A stretch of 64,000 nucleotides of DNA from Flavobacterium rhamnosiphilum (GTDB lineage Bacteria; Bacteroidota; Bacteroidia; Flavobacteriales; Flavobacteriaceae): assembly GCF_004349195.1 (NCBI RefSeq), contig NZ_SMLG01000002.1:248001-312000 (forward strand). Reading direction: 5' to 3'. The notes beneath the pieces are model-generated. The model searched no databases and had not been told where the DNA came from. It saw nothing but the letters and a program-made list of their open reading frames with translations. Of the stretch, positions 1 through 7,164 are shown one piece after another. The translations under genes were made by a program, and so were the position numbers. Positions within the stretch are counted from its first letter, which is position 1. Each line of letters begins with the position of its first letter.

Positions 1-2245
1 AACCAAACTCAATTTCATGTTTTGTTTCAGTCTTAATCAAATCATTGCCATATTTTGAAAAATTAGTATCAGTATATAAAACGGGATTACCACCATTTTG
101 TTGAACACCCAAAGTATTTTGATTGTAAGCTACATTAGCCTCATACATATCTGGGTAATTCCCAACTATCCCCCAAGAACCGCGAATTTTGGCATAACTA
201 ACAGCACTTGGCAACGTAAATAAATCAGAGATTACTAAACTTGAATTTACAGAAGGGTATACAAAACTATTATTATTTGGGTTCATCGTAGATGTTCTAT
301 CTTTTCTAATAGTACCTTCCAAGAAGAAATAGTTTTTATAATTGGCATTTAACGTTCCCATAAAAGCATCCTTTACCAATGAAGTCCTTCTTGAATCGCT
401 ATTTGGGTTATTCCTAGAGGCCGACAAATCAAACCAATTTTCAACACTCAAACCTCCATTTGTTCCTCTACTTATACTCGTTCCTTTATCTTTAGAAGCA
501 GTATAGCCCCCCATAGCACTTAACTCGAGGTCAGGAGTGATCTTTTTAGTATAGGTAAGCAAAATATCCCCATACAATATCGAATACTGTGCAGAATTTA
601 ACCCAAAATATCCTGAATTACCAAAAGCCAAAGGGATTTCTGTAGAATTTCTAGTTTCGGTACTCATTGAGGTGAAATCAGTGGCTAATCTAGCGCGAAG
701 TTTCAAATTATCAACTATTTGGTAATTATGGGTCATACTGGCAATAACACGATTGCTATATTCATCTTCGTTATTTTCTTTTACCCTCCAAACATAATCA
801 GCTACATCTCCTCTGAATCCGTTACGTATAATATTCTCCGAAGGCGTTAAACTTTGAGTATTAGCACCTGTAACAAATCTATAACCTAAGCTTGTTTTGT
901 ATTTATTTAAATACCAAGCTCCGTCATCGAACCTTCCCATCATACCAGTAAAGTTATTGATCATTCTATCATTTGAATACGGACGATTATGGGTTTTTTG
1001 ATTCACATAATTTATCAATAAATCAGTAGTAAGCTTTTTTCCTAATTTGAATGTAGTATTCAAATTAGCAACATTTTTAGTGTTTTGAGAACCTATACTG
1101 ACCCCTTGATTGTCTTGACGTGTTAGTGAAAAACGCATGCTGGCATTTTCAGAACTTTGGGAAATAGCAATGTTTACATTAGAATTTATACCTTTTTGAT
1201 AAAGACTTGCATATCCCTTTTGAGCTTCGTAGGGTCTAATTATACCATCCCAAGCCATAGTAGGCTTGCCATCAAATTTTGGCCCAAAATTGAGACTGGT
1301 ACCTATTAATCCTCTTGTTTCTTTTGTACCATCCCCATCAGTATCATAATAAATAAAACCCGCGGAATCCTGCCCAGCATTAGCAAAATTTAATTGATAC
1401 CCCTGTCCTCTTACATTTTGATACCTTGGCAAGAATGCAACTTCATCAACGCTATAATTGGAACTAAAATCTACCCCAAGTCCTTTCTTGCCTTTTCCGC
1501 TTTTTGTAGTTATAAGTACAACCCCATTTACTGCCTCTGAACCATATAAGGCGGCTGCAGAAGCTCCTTTTAAAATAGAGATATTATCAATATCTTCTGG
1601 ATTAATGTCTAGTAAACCATTCCCTCGAATTCGTTGGTCATTCCAATAATCATTGTTTTTTACTTCACCATCGCGAATAGGAATACCATCTAAAACTATC
1701 AGCGGTTGGCTCCTACCTCTAATTGAATTTACACCCCTAATGGTGATATTTACCGCACTGGTTGCGCCCCCTGGTGCTGTAGCAATACGAACCCCTGGTG
1801 CTTTACCATATAGTGCTGAAGCAAAATTTGATGAACCCGCTTTTACAATAGCATCTGCTTTAATAGTAGAGCTGGCATAACCCAAAGCTCTTGATTTCTT
1901 GGATACCCCCAAAGCCGTTACTACTACCCCTTCAAGTTCATTTGTTGACGTTTGCAGTTGCACGTTTACTATCCCACTATTATCGGTCTTTACTTCTAGA
2001 CTTTTCATGCCTATTGAACTAATGACCAAAACCGCATTGGGATTAACTGAAATTTTGAAAGTCCCATTCTCATCCGAAACGACGCCATTAGAAGTTCCTC
2101 TTTCTTTAATAGTTGCAGCCATTACAGGAACTCCATCGGAATCCCTAACAGTGCCTGAAACCATTTTTTTCTCTTGTGCACTAACATCTTGATAGTACAT
2201 GGCCACTAGACAAACTAGCAGCAACTGATGTAGCAGTTTTCTCAT
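1..2245 (-). CDS. SusC/RagA-type TonB-dependent outer-membrane transporter, C-terminus cut by window edge
   Basis: An open frame runs without a stop from an ATG at 2245 to the window edge, giving about 748 residues; SusC proteins are usually near 1000, so the last quarter lies outside. Residues 1-24 are a signal peptide ending VSAQ. A carboxypeptidase-regulatory-like beta-sandwich (about 28-105, beginning VSGTVRDSDGVPV) is followed by the TonB-dependent plug (about 115-240), with the typical stretches LDGIPIRDG and ILKGASAAALYGSEA. The rest is alternating-strand barrel sequence. SusC proteins import oligosaccharides or peptides through the outer membrane with a SusD lid; susD would be expected to the left, out of view. 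The neighbouring LacI regulator and ManA suggest a sugar substrate, possibly mannose-containing, but that is inference. Confidence 0.95.
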   Translation of the reverse strand, partial: MRKLLHQLLLVCLVAMYYQDVSAQEKKMVSGTVRDSDGVPVMAATIKERGTSNGVVSDENGTFKISVNPNAVLVISSIGMKSLEVKTDNSGIVNVQLQTSTNELEGVVVTALGVSKKSRALGYASSTIKADAIVKAGSSNFASALYGKAPGVRIATAPGGATSAVNITIRGVNSIRGRSQPLIVLDGIPIRDGEVKNNDYWNDQRIRGNGLLDINPEDIDNISILKGASAAALYGSEAVNGVVLITTKSGKGKKGLGVDFSSNYSVDEVAFLPRYQNVRGQGYQLNFANAGQDSAGFIYYDTDGDGTKETRGLIGTSLNFGPKFDGKPTMAWDGIIRPYEAQKGYASLYQKGINSNVNIAISQSSENASMRFSLTRQDNQGVSIGSQNTKNVANLNTTFKLGKKLTTDLLINYVNQKTHNRPYSNDRMINNFTGMMGRFDDGAWYLNKYKTSLGYRFVTGANTQSLTPSENIIRNGFRGDVADYVWRVKENNEDEYSNRVIASMTHNYQIVDNLKLRARLATDFTSMSTETRNSTEIPLAFGNSGYFGLNSAQYSILYGDILLTYTKKITPDLELSAMGGYTASKDKGTSISRGTNGGLSVENWFDLSASRNNPNSDSRRTSLVKDAFMGTLNANYKNYFFLEGTIRKDRTSTMNPNNNSFVYPSVNSSLVISDLFTLPSAVSYAKIRGSWGIVGNYPDMYEANVAYNQNTLGVQQNGGNPVLYTDTNFSKYGNDLIKTETKHEIEFG

Positions 2246-2450
2246 AATAATAATTGGTGATTGGTTAATAAAATAATTTGTAATTGGTTAATAAAATATT
2301 CAAATTTGTTTTTCATAAAATTTAGTTTTCATTGTTTCCAATGAATCAAATAATTGCACCTTATATGGTTCTGTCTCATAAGACAATAATGAAATTTAAT
2401 CTTGATAATGAAATGTTTATTTATTGCTTGTTGAAATAGGTCCTTTCTCT

Positions 2451-2757
2451 ATTTTTTCAACTATAAATTCTCGCCCATTAAATATATCAATTCAGGATTT
2501 AATAAATGTATTAATCATAGTGACTCCTTCTCCTTCATTCCTAATAGCTTAAACATTTAACAAACTACCTAAATCGTTTTAGCAATCAAATAAAAAAAAA
2601 CAAGCTCCATTTAAAGCTCACAAATAACTAAGACCTTACTAAATCCTATTACACCGATTATCGAATCATCAGTTTTTCTTTTTCCATCTATGATCCTCGT
2701 CCATTAAGGACATCAAGTCAGGATTAAATAAAAGCATCAATTTAGCAACTCCTAATA
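2451..2757. repeat. Degenerate direct duplication in the susC leader
   Basis: Two blocks, 2451-2547 and 2671-2757, share the order CCATTAA..ATCAA.TCAGGATT.AATAAA......ACTCCT and CCTAATA. Read on the minus strand both can encode a similar short peptide tail (LLNPELIYLMGEN versus LLFNPDLMSLMDED), which hints that they are decayed copies of one coding or leader segment. The alignment was made by eye and contains several mismatches and gaps. Confidence 0.4.
2569..2582. promoter_or_regulatory. LacI-type operator candidate 1 (susC leader)
   Basis: The sequence CTAAATCGTTTTAG is a near-perfect 14-bp palindrome with the central CG step typical of LacI-family operators. It lies 324 bp upstream of the susC start. 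Matching palindromes occur at 2972, 4100 and 5445. Confidence 0.65.
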
Positions 2758-2971
2758 CTATAAACTATTTCAGAGTTTAGGTCAACAGTAAATTTTACAC
2801 TTTTAGAAATAATTTTATTTTACCCATTCGATTGAAGAGTTAACTCTATCGATAATTTTGTTAATTTTTTGCTACTACAAAGACCGAAAGATATAATGAC
2901 TAAAGCATACTTATTAATTCAATATTATCTTTGTTTAATTCTTAATTATCAATTAACGGAAACTAGATAAT

Positions 2972-2985
2972 CTAAATCGATTTAG
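2972..2985. promoter_or_regulatory. LacI-type operator candidate 2 (upstream of susC)
   Basis: CTAAATCGATTTAG is a perfect 14-bp palindrome with a central CG. It lies 51 bp beyond the lacI stop codon and 727 bp upstream of susC, about 400 bp from candidate 1, a spacing that would permit looping between two sites. Confidence 0.65.
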
Positions 2986-3035
2986 TAAATTAATAAAAAA
3001 AACAGATTATCTATTAAAATGATCCATTTTTTATA

Positions 3036-4046
3036 TTATACCGATTCTCTAATTACCAACTTTCCTTTTTGAAGTACCTTCTCTATCGCAAAATCATTTT
3101 CATTCGTCATTTGATCCATAAGTAATTGAACTGCTTTTACGGCTATCCCATCAATTGGCTGCTCAATAACTGAAATAGAAGGAGAGTGCAATTTAAAACT
3201 ATAGTGGTCGTCATAACTGATAATGGAAATATCCTCAGGAATCCTTAAACCCATTCTTTTAAAAGCTTGCAACCCGGCTAAACCCATGTAATTGGCTAAA
3301 AAAAGTACCGCATCTATACCCGATTTCTTTTGAAAAAAGTCGATAATAGCGGTGATTTTACTTTCTTCATTACTGCGATAATCTAAATGAAGAATAAGTG
3401 ATTCATCATAAAGACCTGCCTCTTTCATGGCATCAGTATATCCTTCCTCTCGTAATTTCATCTGAATCATTCCTGAAGTATTATTAACCACAGCAATATT
3501 TTTGCAGCCTTTTTTTATGAAAAATTCTGTCGCTATATTGGCTCCATTATAATTATCCATAACAACATGACTAACATTTTGATTCGGAAAATACCTGTCA
3601 ATTAATACCACGGGCATTTTTAATGCCACAAGATGATCAATACTTTTTTCTAATTTTTCGGTTGGAGTTATGATAAAACCATCCACATTCGCCTGAAGTA
3701 AGCTTTGTATTAATTCAGCCGATCTTTCATCATCATCACCTGTACTGCAATAAAAAACTCTATATCCCAACTTCTTTGCTTCATCTTCTATTACTCTGGC
3801 TAAATCAGAAAAGAACTGATTCGAAATGTCTTCAACAATAAGCCCAATAGATCTTGTCTTTCCAGTGCGAAGACTGCTGGCAATCATATTAGGTTTGTAA
3901 TGCAACTTCTCAGCAACATCTTGTACTTTTTTAATAACGGCAGCGCTAATACCCATTTTCCCTCCTTTGTCATTAAGTACAAAAGATACCGTAGAGATTG
4001 AAACTCTGGCCTCTATAGCAATATCTTTAATGGTAATTTTTTTCAT
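3036..4046 (-). CDS. LacI/GalR-family transcriptional regulator
   Basis: A 336-residue protein with the full LacI layout. Residues 3-24 form the N-terminal helix-turn-helix (TIKDIAIEARVSISTVSFVLN), the hinge region follows at about 50-64 (KPNMIASSLRTGKT), and residues 65-330 form the periplasmic-binding-protein-like effector domain (SIGLIVEDISNQFF, VDGFIITP, VVLIDRYF, ISIISYDD). LacI proteins repress or activate sugar genes and release DNA on binding a sugar or sugar phosphate. It lies between susC and manA, all on the minus strand, and palindromes matching a LacI site occur upstream of all three genes, so it probably controls them and itself. The effector cannot be told from sequence. Confidence 0.93.
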   Translation of the reverse strand: MKKITIKDIAIEARVSISTVSFVLNDKGGKMGISAAVIKKVQDVAEKLHYKPNMIASSLRTGKTRSIGLIVEDISNQFFSDLARVIEDEAKKLGYRVFYCSTGDDDERSAELIQSLLQANVDGFIITPTEKLEKSIDHLVALKMPVVLIDRYFPNQNVSHVVMDNYNGANIATEFFIKKGCKNIAVVNNTSGMIQMKLREEGYTDAMKEAGLYDESLILHLDYRSNEESKITAIIDFFQKKSGIDAVLFLANYMGLAGLQAFKRMGLRIPEDISIISYDDHYSFKLHSPSISVIEQPIDGIAVKAVQLLMDQMTNENDFAIEKVLQKGKLVIRESV

Positions 4047-4099
4047 CTAGCGCGCCAATTTTCTCTTAATTATATCACAAATATATATAAAAACAGTTA

Positions 4100-4113
4100 C
4101 AAAATCGTTTTAG
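4100..4113. promoter_or_regulatory. LacI-type operator candidate 3 (upstream of lacI)
   Basis: CAAAATCGTTTTAG matches the CTAAAtCGttTTAG palindrome at all but one base and lies 54 bp upstream of the lacI start codon. This fits autoregulation. Confidence 0.6.
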
Positions 4114-4291
4114 TAATTATTTTTTTTAAACAAAATGTTTTTTTAAAGTTAATAAACCATTAAAAACAGAGTGATTAATACTATATACAGCGATATTCTT
4201 ATAATTGACTAATTAATAAATCAGTTCAAAATTTAACTCTGAACTAATCGTAAACATGATAAATTAATCTATTTCTTCCAAAATATAGGAT

Positions 4292-4441
4292 CTGTTAAGA
4301 AATAAATGGTGCAGAATTGGCGATGCTATTTTGTTATTTTTCAAGGCGAAAATTTTTTTAATAGCACCGCTATTTAAAGAATTTTCAACGCAGAAAAAGA
4401 GCTAAAGAACGAGACAAAATGTATCAGTTATTTTTTAACAG
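4292..4441. repeat. 150-bp palindromic MITE-like element
   Basis: The element begins CTGTTAAGAAATAA and ends TTATTTTTTAACAG, which are 14-bp terminal inverted repeats with one mismatch. The interior is also an imperfect palindrome: GAAAATTTTTTTAATAGC on the left faces GCTATTTAAAGAATTTTC on the right around a 3-base centre. It has no coding capacity. The whole unit could fold into one long hairpin, as small non-autonomous transposable elements or chromosomal palindromic repeats do. It occupies much of the gap between manA and lacI, and could act as a terminator for manA transcripts. Confidence 0.6.
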
Positions 4442-4454
4442 AGCCTTAGATTCC

Positions 4455-5432
4455 TTATGAAATAAATACTTCTAATATTGAAGCATTTCCTTCCAGAATG
4501 AATGTGTCCATATCGGCGGGAATTAAAATCGTATCTCCTTTTTTATATCGAAAACGAGTTCCATCATACTCTATTTCAAAAATGCCGTCGATGCACATAT
4601 AAACCGTAAATGTCTTTCCTGTTTTATTAATAGTAATCTTCCCCTGCAATGGAAGAAAATTAGTGGTGAAATAAGGACAATCCACAACAGGATTGGATTG
4701 ATTGAGCGCTCTGTCATATTGTTTGTAGGTATCAACTTTATTATAATTAATAGCCTCCAAAGCCAAATCAACATGCAATTCTCTAGTATTTCCTTTTGTA
4801 TCTACCCTGTCAAAGTCATAAATACGATACGTAATATCAGAGGTTTGTTGAATCTCGGCCACCACCAATCCGGCACCAATTGCGTGAACGGTTCCGGTTT
4901 CTAAAAAGAAAACATCTCCTGATTTTACTTTTACATCCTCCAGTAAAGTAAGTAAGGTTTTGTTTTTTAGATTTTCTAAATATTCGCTGGCATTCGAGTT
5001 TTCTTTGAAACCTACAATAATTCGTGCATCAACATCGGCCTGCATGATGTACCACATTTCGGTTTTACCAAAAGAATTGTGACGTTTTTTAGCCAATTCG
5101 TCATTAGGATGTACTTGTATGGACAAGTCTTCGCGAGCATCTAAATATTTAAAAAGCAACGGAAATTGTTTTCCGAATCTTTTATAAACTTCCGTTCCTA
5201 AAATTTCGTTTGGCGATTCATTGATTATTGCGGTTAATGATTTCCCTTTTAATTCCCCGTTGGCAACAACACTTACATCGCCTTCAACTGTGGATAACTC
5301 CCAGCTTTCCCCAGTAATTTTTGATGCAATTGGTTTATTGAGTATTGTTTTTAATTTTTCACCGCCCCAAATTCTTTCTTTTAAAATGGGTTCAAACTGT
5401 AATGGGTAAAATTTTATGCTCATCTTCATCAT
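4455..5432 (-). CDS. manA: Mannose-6-phosphate isomerase, class I (copy 1, LacI-linked)
   Basis: Type I phosphomannose isomerase, interconverting fructose-6-phosphate and mannose-6-phosphate in the cytoplasm. Up to 325 residues, depending on which of three close in-frame Met codons is used (5432, 5429 or 5423). Zn-binding cupin motifs are present: SIQVHPNDELA (His and Glu region), KTEMWYIM, and GTVHAIGAGLVVAEIQQTSDITYRIYD. It is about 80% identical by eye to the second copy at 30910-31878. A near-perfect 20-bp palindrome sits 10-13 bp upstream of the start, so this copy is probably the sugar-inducible one under the adjacent LacI regulator, whereas the other copy has no such site. Confidence 0.93.
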   Translation of the reverse strand: MMKMSIKFYPLQFEPILKERIWGGEKLKTILNKPIASKITGESWELSTVEGDVSVVANGELKGKSLTAIINESPNEILGTEVYKRFGKQFPLLFKYLDAREDLSIQVHPNDELAKKRHNSFGKTEMWYIMQADVDARIIVGFKENSNASEYLENLKNKTLLTLLEDVKVKSGDVFFLETGTVHAIGAGLVVAEIQQTSDITYRIYDFDRVDTKGNTRELHVDLALEAINYNKVDTYKQYDRALNQSNPVVDCPYFTTNFLPLQGKITINKTGKTFTVYMCIDGIFEIEYDGTRFRYKKGDTILIPADMDTFILEGNASILEVFIS

Positions 5433-5444
5433 TTTTATTAGTTG

Positions 5445-5458
5445 CTAAATCGTTTTAG
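5445..5458. promoter_or_regulatory. LacI-type operator candidate 4 (manA promoter)
   Basis: CTAAATCGTTTTAG is identical to candidate 1, and here the symmetry extends further to TTGCTAAATCGTTTTAGCAA (5442-5461). It lies 13 bp upstream of the first possible manA start codon, a position expected to block transcription or early elongation when occupied. Confidence 0.7.
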
Positions 5459-5531
5459 CAAATATATGAAAATAGTTATAATTCAGAGAAATTAGATTTA
5501 ATACCATTACTGTTTATAAATTAGTCCTATT

Positions 5532-5703
5532 GTCAGTTCGAGTGAATGTCATTAAGGCTAAGGAAAAATTGATAAAATGATTGCTGATTTTTGATTAACG
5601 ATTTTTGATTTCAGATGTGACAGACCCCGTAAAATCAACAATCTTCTTATTTACCAACACCAAATCAGAAATCTGCAATCGTTAATCTTCAATCTAAAAT
5701 CTC
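5532..5703. repeat. Intergenic palindromic repeat cluster
   Basis: GTCAGTTCGAGTG (5532-5544) and the following AATGTCATTAAGGCTAAG recur near 56.7 kb and 58.2 kb. Just beyond, GATTAACGATT (5593-5603) pairs perfectly with AATCGTTAATC (5677-5687), with further paired GATTTCAGAT / AATCAGAAATC sequence inside. No gene is seen in this 385-bp gap apart from these repeats, the manA operator and the fabH terminator. Confidence 0.5.
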
Positions 5704-5743
5704 TTAGCCATAATGAAATTCATACAATAGACCATAAACAGAA

Positions 5744-5770
5744 AAACCCGAAGTAGTTTACTTCGGGTTT
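5744..5770 (-). terminator. Rho-independent terminator of fabH
   Basis: AAACCCGAAGTA and TACTTCGGGTTT form a 12-bp stem with a 3-base loop. On the minus strand the stem is followed by a T-run, 48 bp after the fabH stop. Confidence 0.85.
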
Positions 5771-5817
5771 CATCATATAAAAAACAATGCGATTACAATC
5801 GATAAATAAAAGTCACA

Positions 5818-6825
5818 CTACCATTTAATAATAGCACTTCCCCACGTAAAACCACTTCCAAAAGCAGCTAATACAACGGTGTCTCCTGATTTTATTTTTC
5901 CTTTTTCCCAAGCTTCGGTTAAAGCAATTGGAATAGAGGCTGCGGTAGTATTTCCGTATTTTTGAATATTATTATAGACCTGATCATCCGTTAAATTGAA
6001 TTTCTTTTGAATAAACTGAGAAATTCTCAAATTCGCCTGATGCGGAATCAACATGTCAATATCCGAAACCTGCAGATTATTGGCTTGCAGTCCTTCATTA
6101 ATGACCTCACTGAAACGAACCACGGCATTTTTAAATACAAATTGTCCATTCATATACGGGAAATAACTTTCGTCATCCGGATTATTGTCAGCCAAAATAT
6201 CAGTAACCCAACGGCCTCCCATTCCTGGAGCTTTTACAATTAATTCCTCGGCATGTTGCCCTTCGGAGTGTAAATGTGTGGATAAAATCCCTTTGGTCAA
6301 ATCTTCTTCTCTGCTCAAAACAGCGGCTCCTGCTCCATCTCCAAAAATTACCGAAACGCCACGTCCACGCGTGGTCATATCCAATCCTGTGGAATGTACT
6401 TCAGATCCAATAACCAATATGTTTTTATACATTCCGGTCTTGATATATTGATCCGCAACAGATAAAGCATAAATAAATCCGGAACATTGATTTCTTACAT
6501 CTAATGCACCAACGGTTCTTAAACCCAAATCACGTTGTACTAAAACTCCTGGGCCAGGAAAATAATAATCCGGACTCAATGTGGCAAAAACCACAAAATC
6601 AATATCCTCTTTTGCAACTCCGGAACGCTTAATTGCAATTTCAGCGGCTTTAACCCCCATACTAGTCGTGGTATCTTCCCCTCTTATAATGTGCCTTCTC
6701 TCCTGAATCCCTGTTCGTTCCTGAATCCATTCGTCATTGGTATCAATAATTTTTGATAAATCGTCATTAGTGACCACGTTTTCGGGAACATAATAACCCA
6801 ATCCTGCTATTTTTGAATGATACAT
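5818..6825 (-). CDS. fabH: Beta-ketoacyl-ACP synthase III (KAS III)
   Basis: A 335-residue KAS III, the usual length, which condenses acetyl-CoA (or a branched starter) with malonyl-ACP to begin fatty-acid synthesis. The Cys-His-Asn triad is visible: Cys114 in RNQCSGFIYA, His262 in PHQANLRI and Asn292 in YGNTTAASIP. Other family stretches are IQERTGI and FGDGAGAAVL. It stands alone rather than beside rpmF or plsX, so it may be one of several FabH paralogues, which are frequent in flavobacteria; the symbol is a family-level call. Confidence 0.93.
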   Translation of the reverse strand: MYHSKIAGLGYYVPENVVTNDDLSKIIDTNDEWIQERTGIQERRHIIRGEDTTTSMGVKAAEIAIKRSGVAKEDIDFVVFATLSPDYYFPGPGVLVQRDLGLRTVGALDVRNQCSGFIYALSVADQYIKTGMYKNILVIGSEVHSTGLDMTTRGRGVSVIFGDGAGAAVLSREEDLTKGILSTHLHSEGQHAEELIVKAPGMGGRWVTDILADNNPDDESYFPYMNGQFVFKNAVVRFSEVINEGLQANNLQVSDIDMLIPHQANLRISQFIQKKFNLTDDQVYNNIQKYGNTTAASIPIALTEAWEKGKIKSGDTVVLAAFGSGFTWGSAIIKW

Positions 6826-7164
6826 ACTATTGTTATTTTATTAAAATAAGAATGCAAATTTAAACATACTTAAAAATATGAGCCCACAAATTACTACTTT
6901 TTTAGCAATTTACAAGTTTAATGGTTTTTGGAGCTTTTTCCAGCTATCCGCTACAAATGAAATTCACTGAACTCCAATTAAAATAAAAATATAGTGAAGT
7001 AATCTTTTCTTGTATCGTTAAAAAACGATACAAGAAAAGGATTTCCACTTTTATCTGGGCCAGGCATAAACGTTAAAAAGAAATATTTGTTTCCAGATGT
7101 AACAACATTGAATTATTTTAGACCAATAATTCAGAATACCAAATAATTTAAAATCATTCAAACT
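6826..7164. other. Divergent intergenic region with a strong hairpin
   Basis: The gap between fabH (minus) and the S9 peptidase (plus) holds a perfect 15-bp inverted repeat, CTTTTCTTGTATCGT (7004-7018) against ACGATACAAGAAAAG (7025-7039), with a 6-base loop and no T-run on the plus strand. Neither neighbour transcribes toward it, so it is not an obvious terminator. It might be an operator or a leader structure of the peptidase gene. Confidence 0.55.

Larger units (their letters stand above)
2246..3035. other. Gene-free region upstream of susC
   Basis: This 790-bp gap between susC and the lacI stop holds no convincing gene. It contains two LacI-type palindromes (2569-2582 and 2972-2985), a 16-bp tandem repeat with a period of 23 bp near the susC start (copies at 2260 and 2283, core TTGGTTAATAAAATA), and a degenerate direct duplication (2451-2547 and 2671-2757). 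It probably is the regulatory leader of susC, which would then have an unusually long 5' region. Confidence 0.6.

Noticed and set aside
4571..4904. Small frames on both strands inside manA
   Set aside because: They overlap a well-supported gene and have no coding features of their own.
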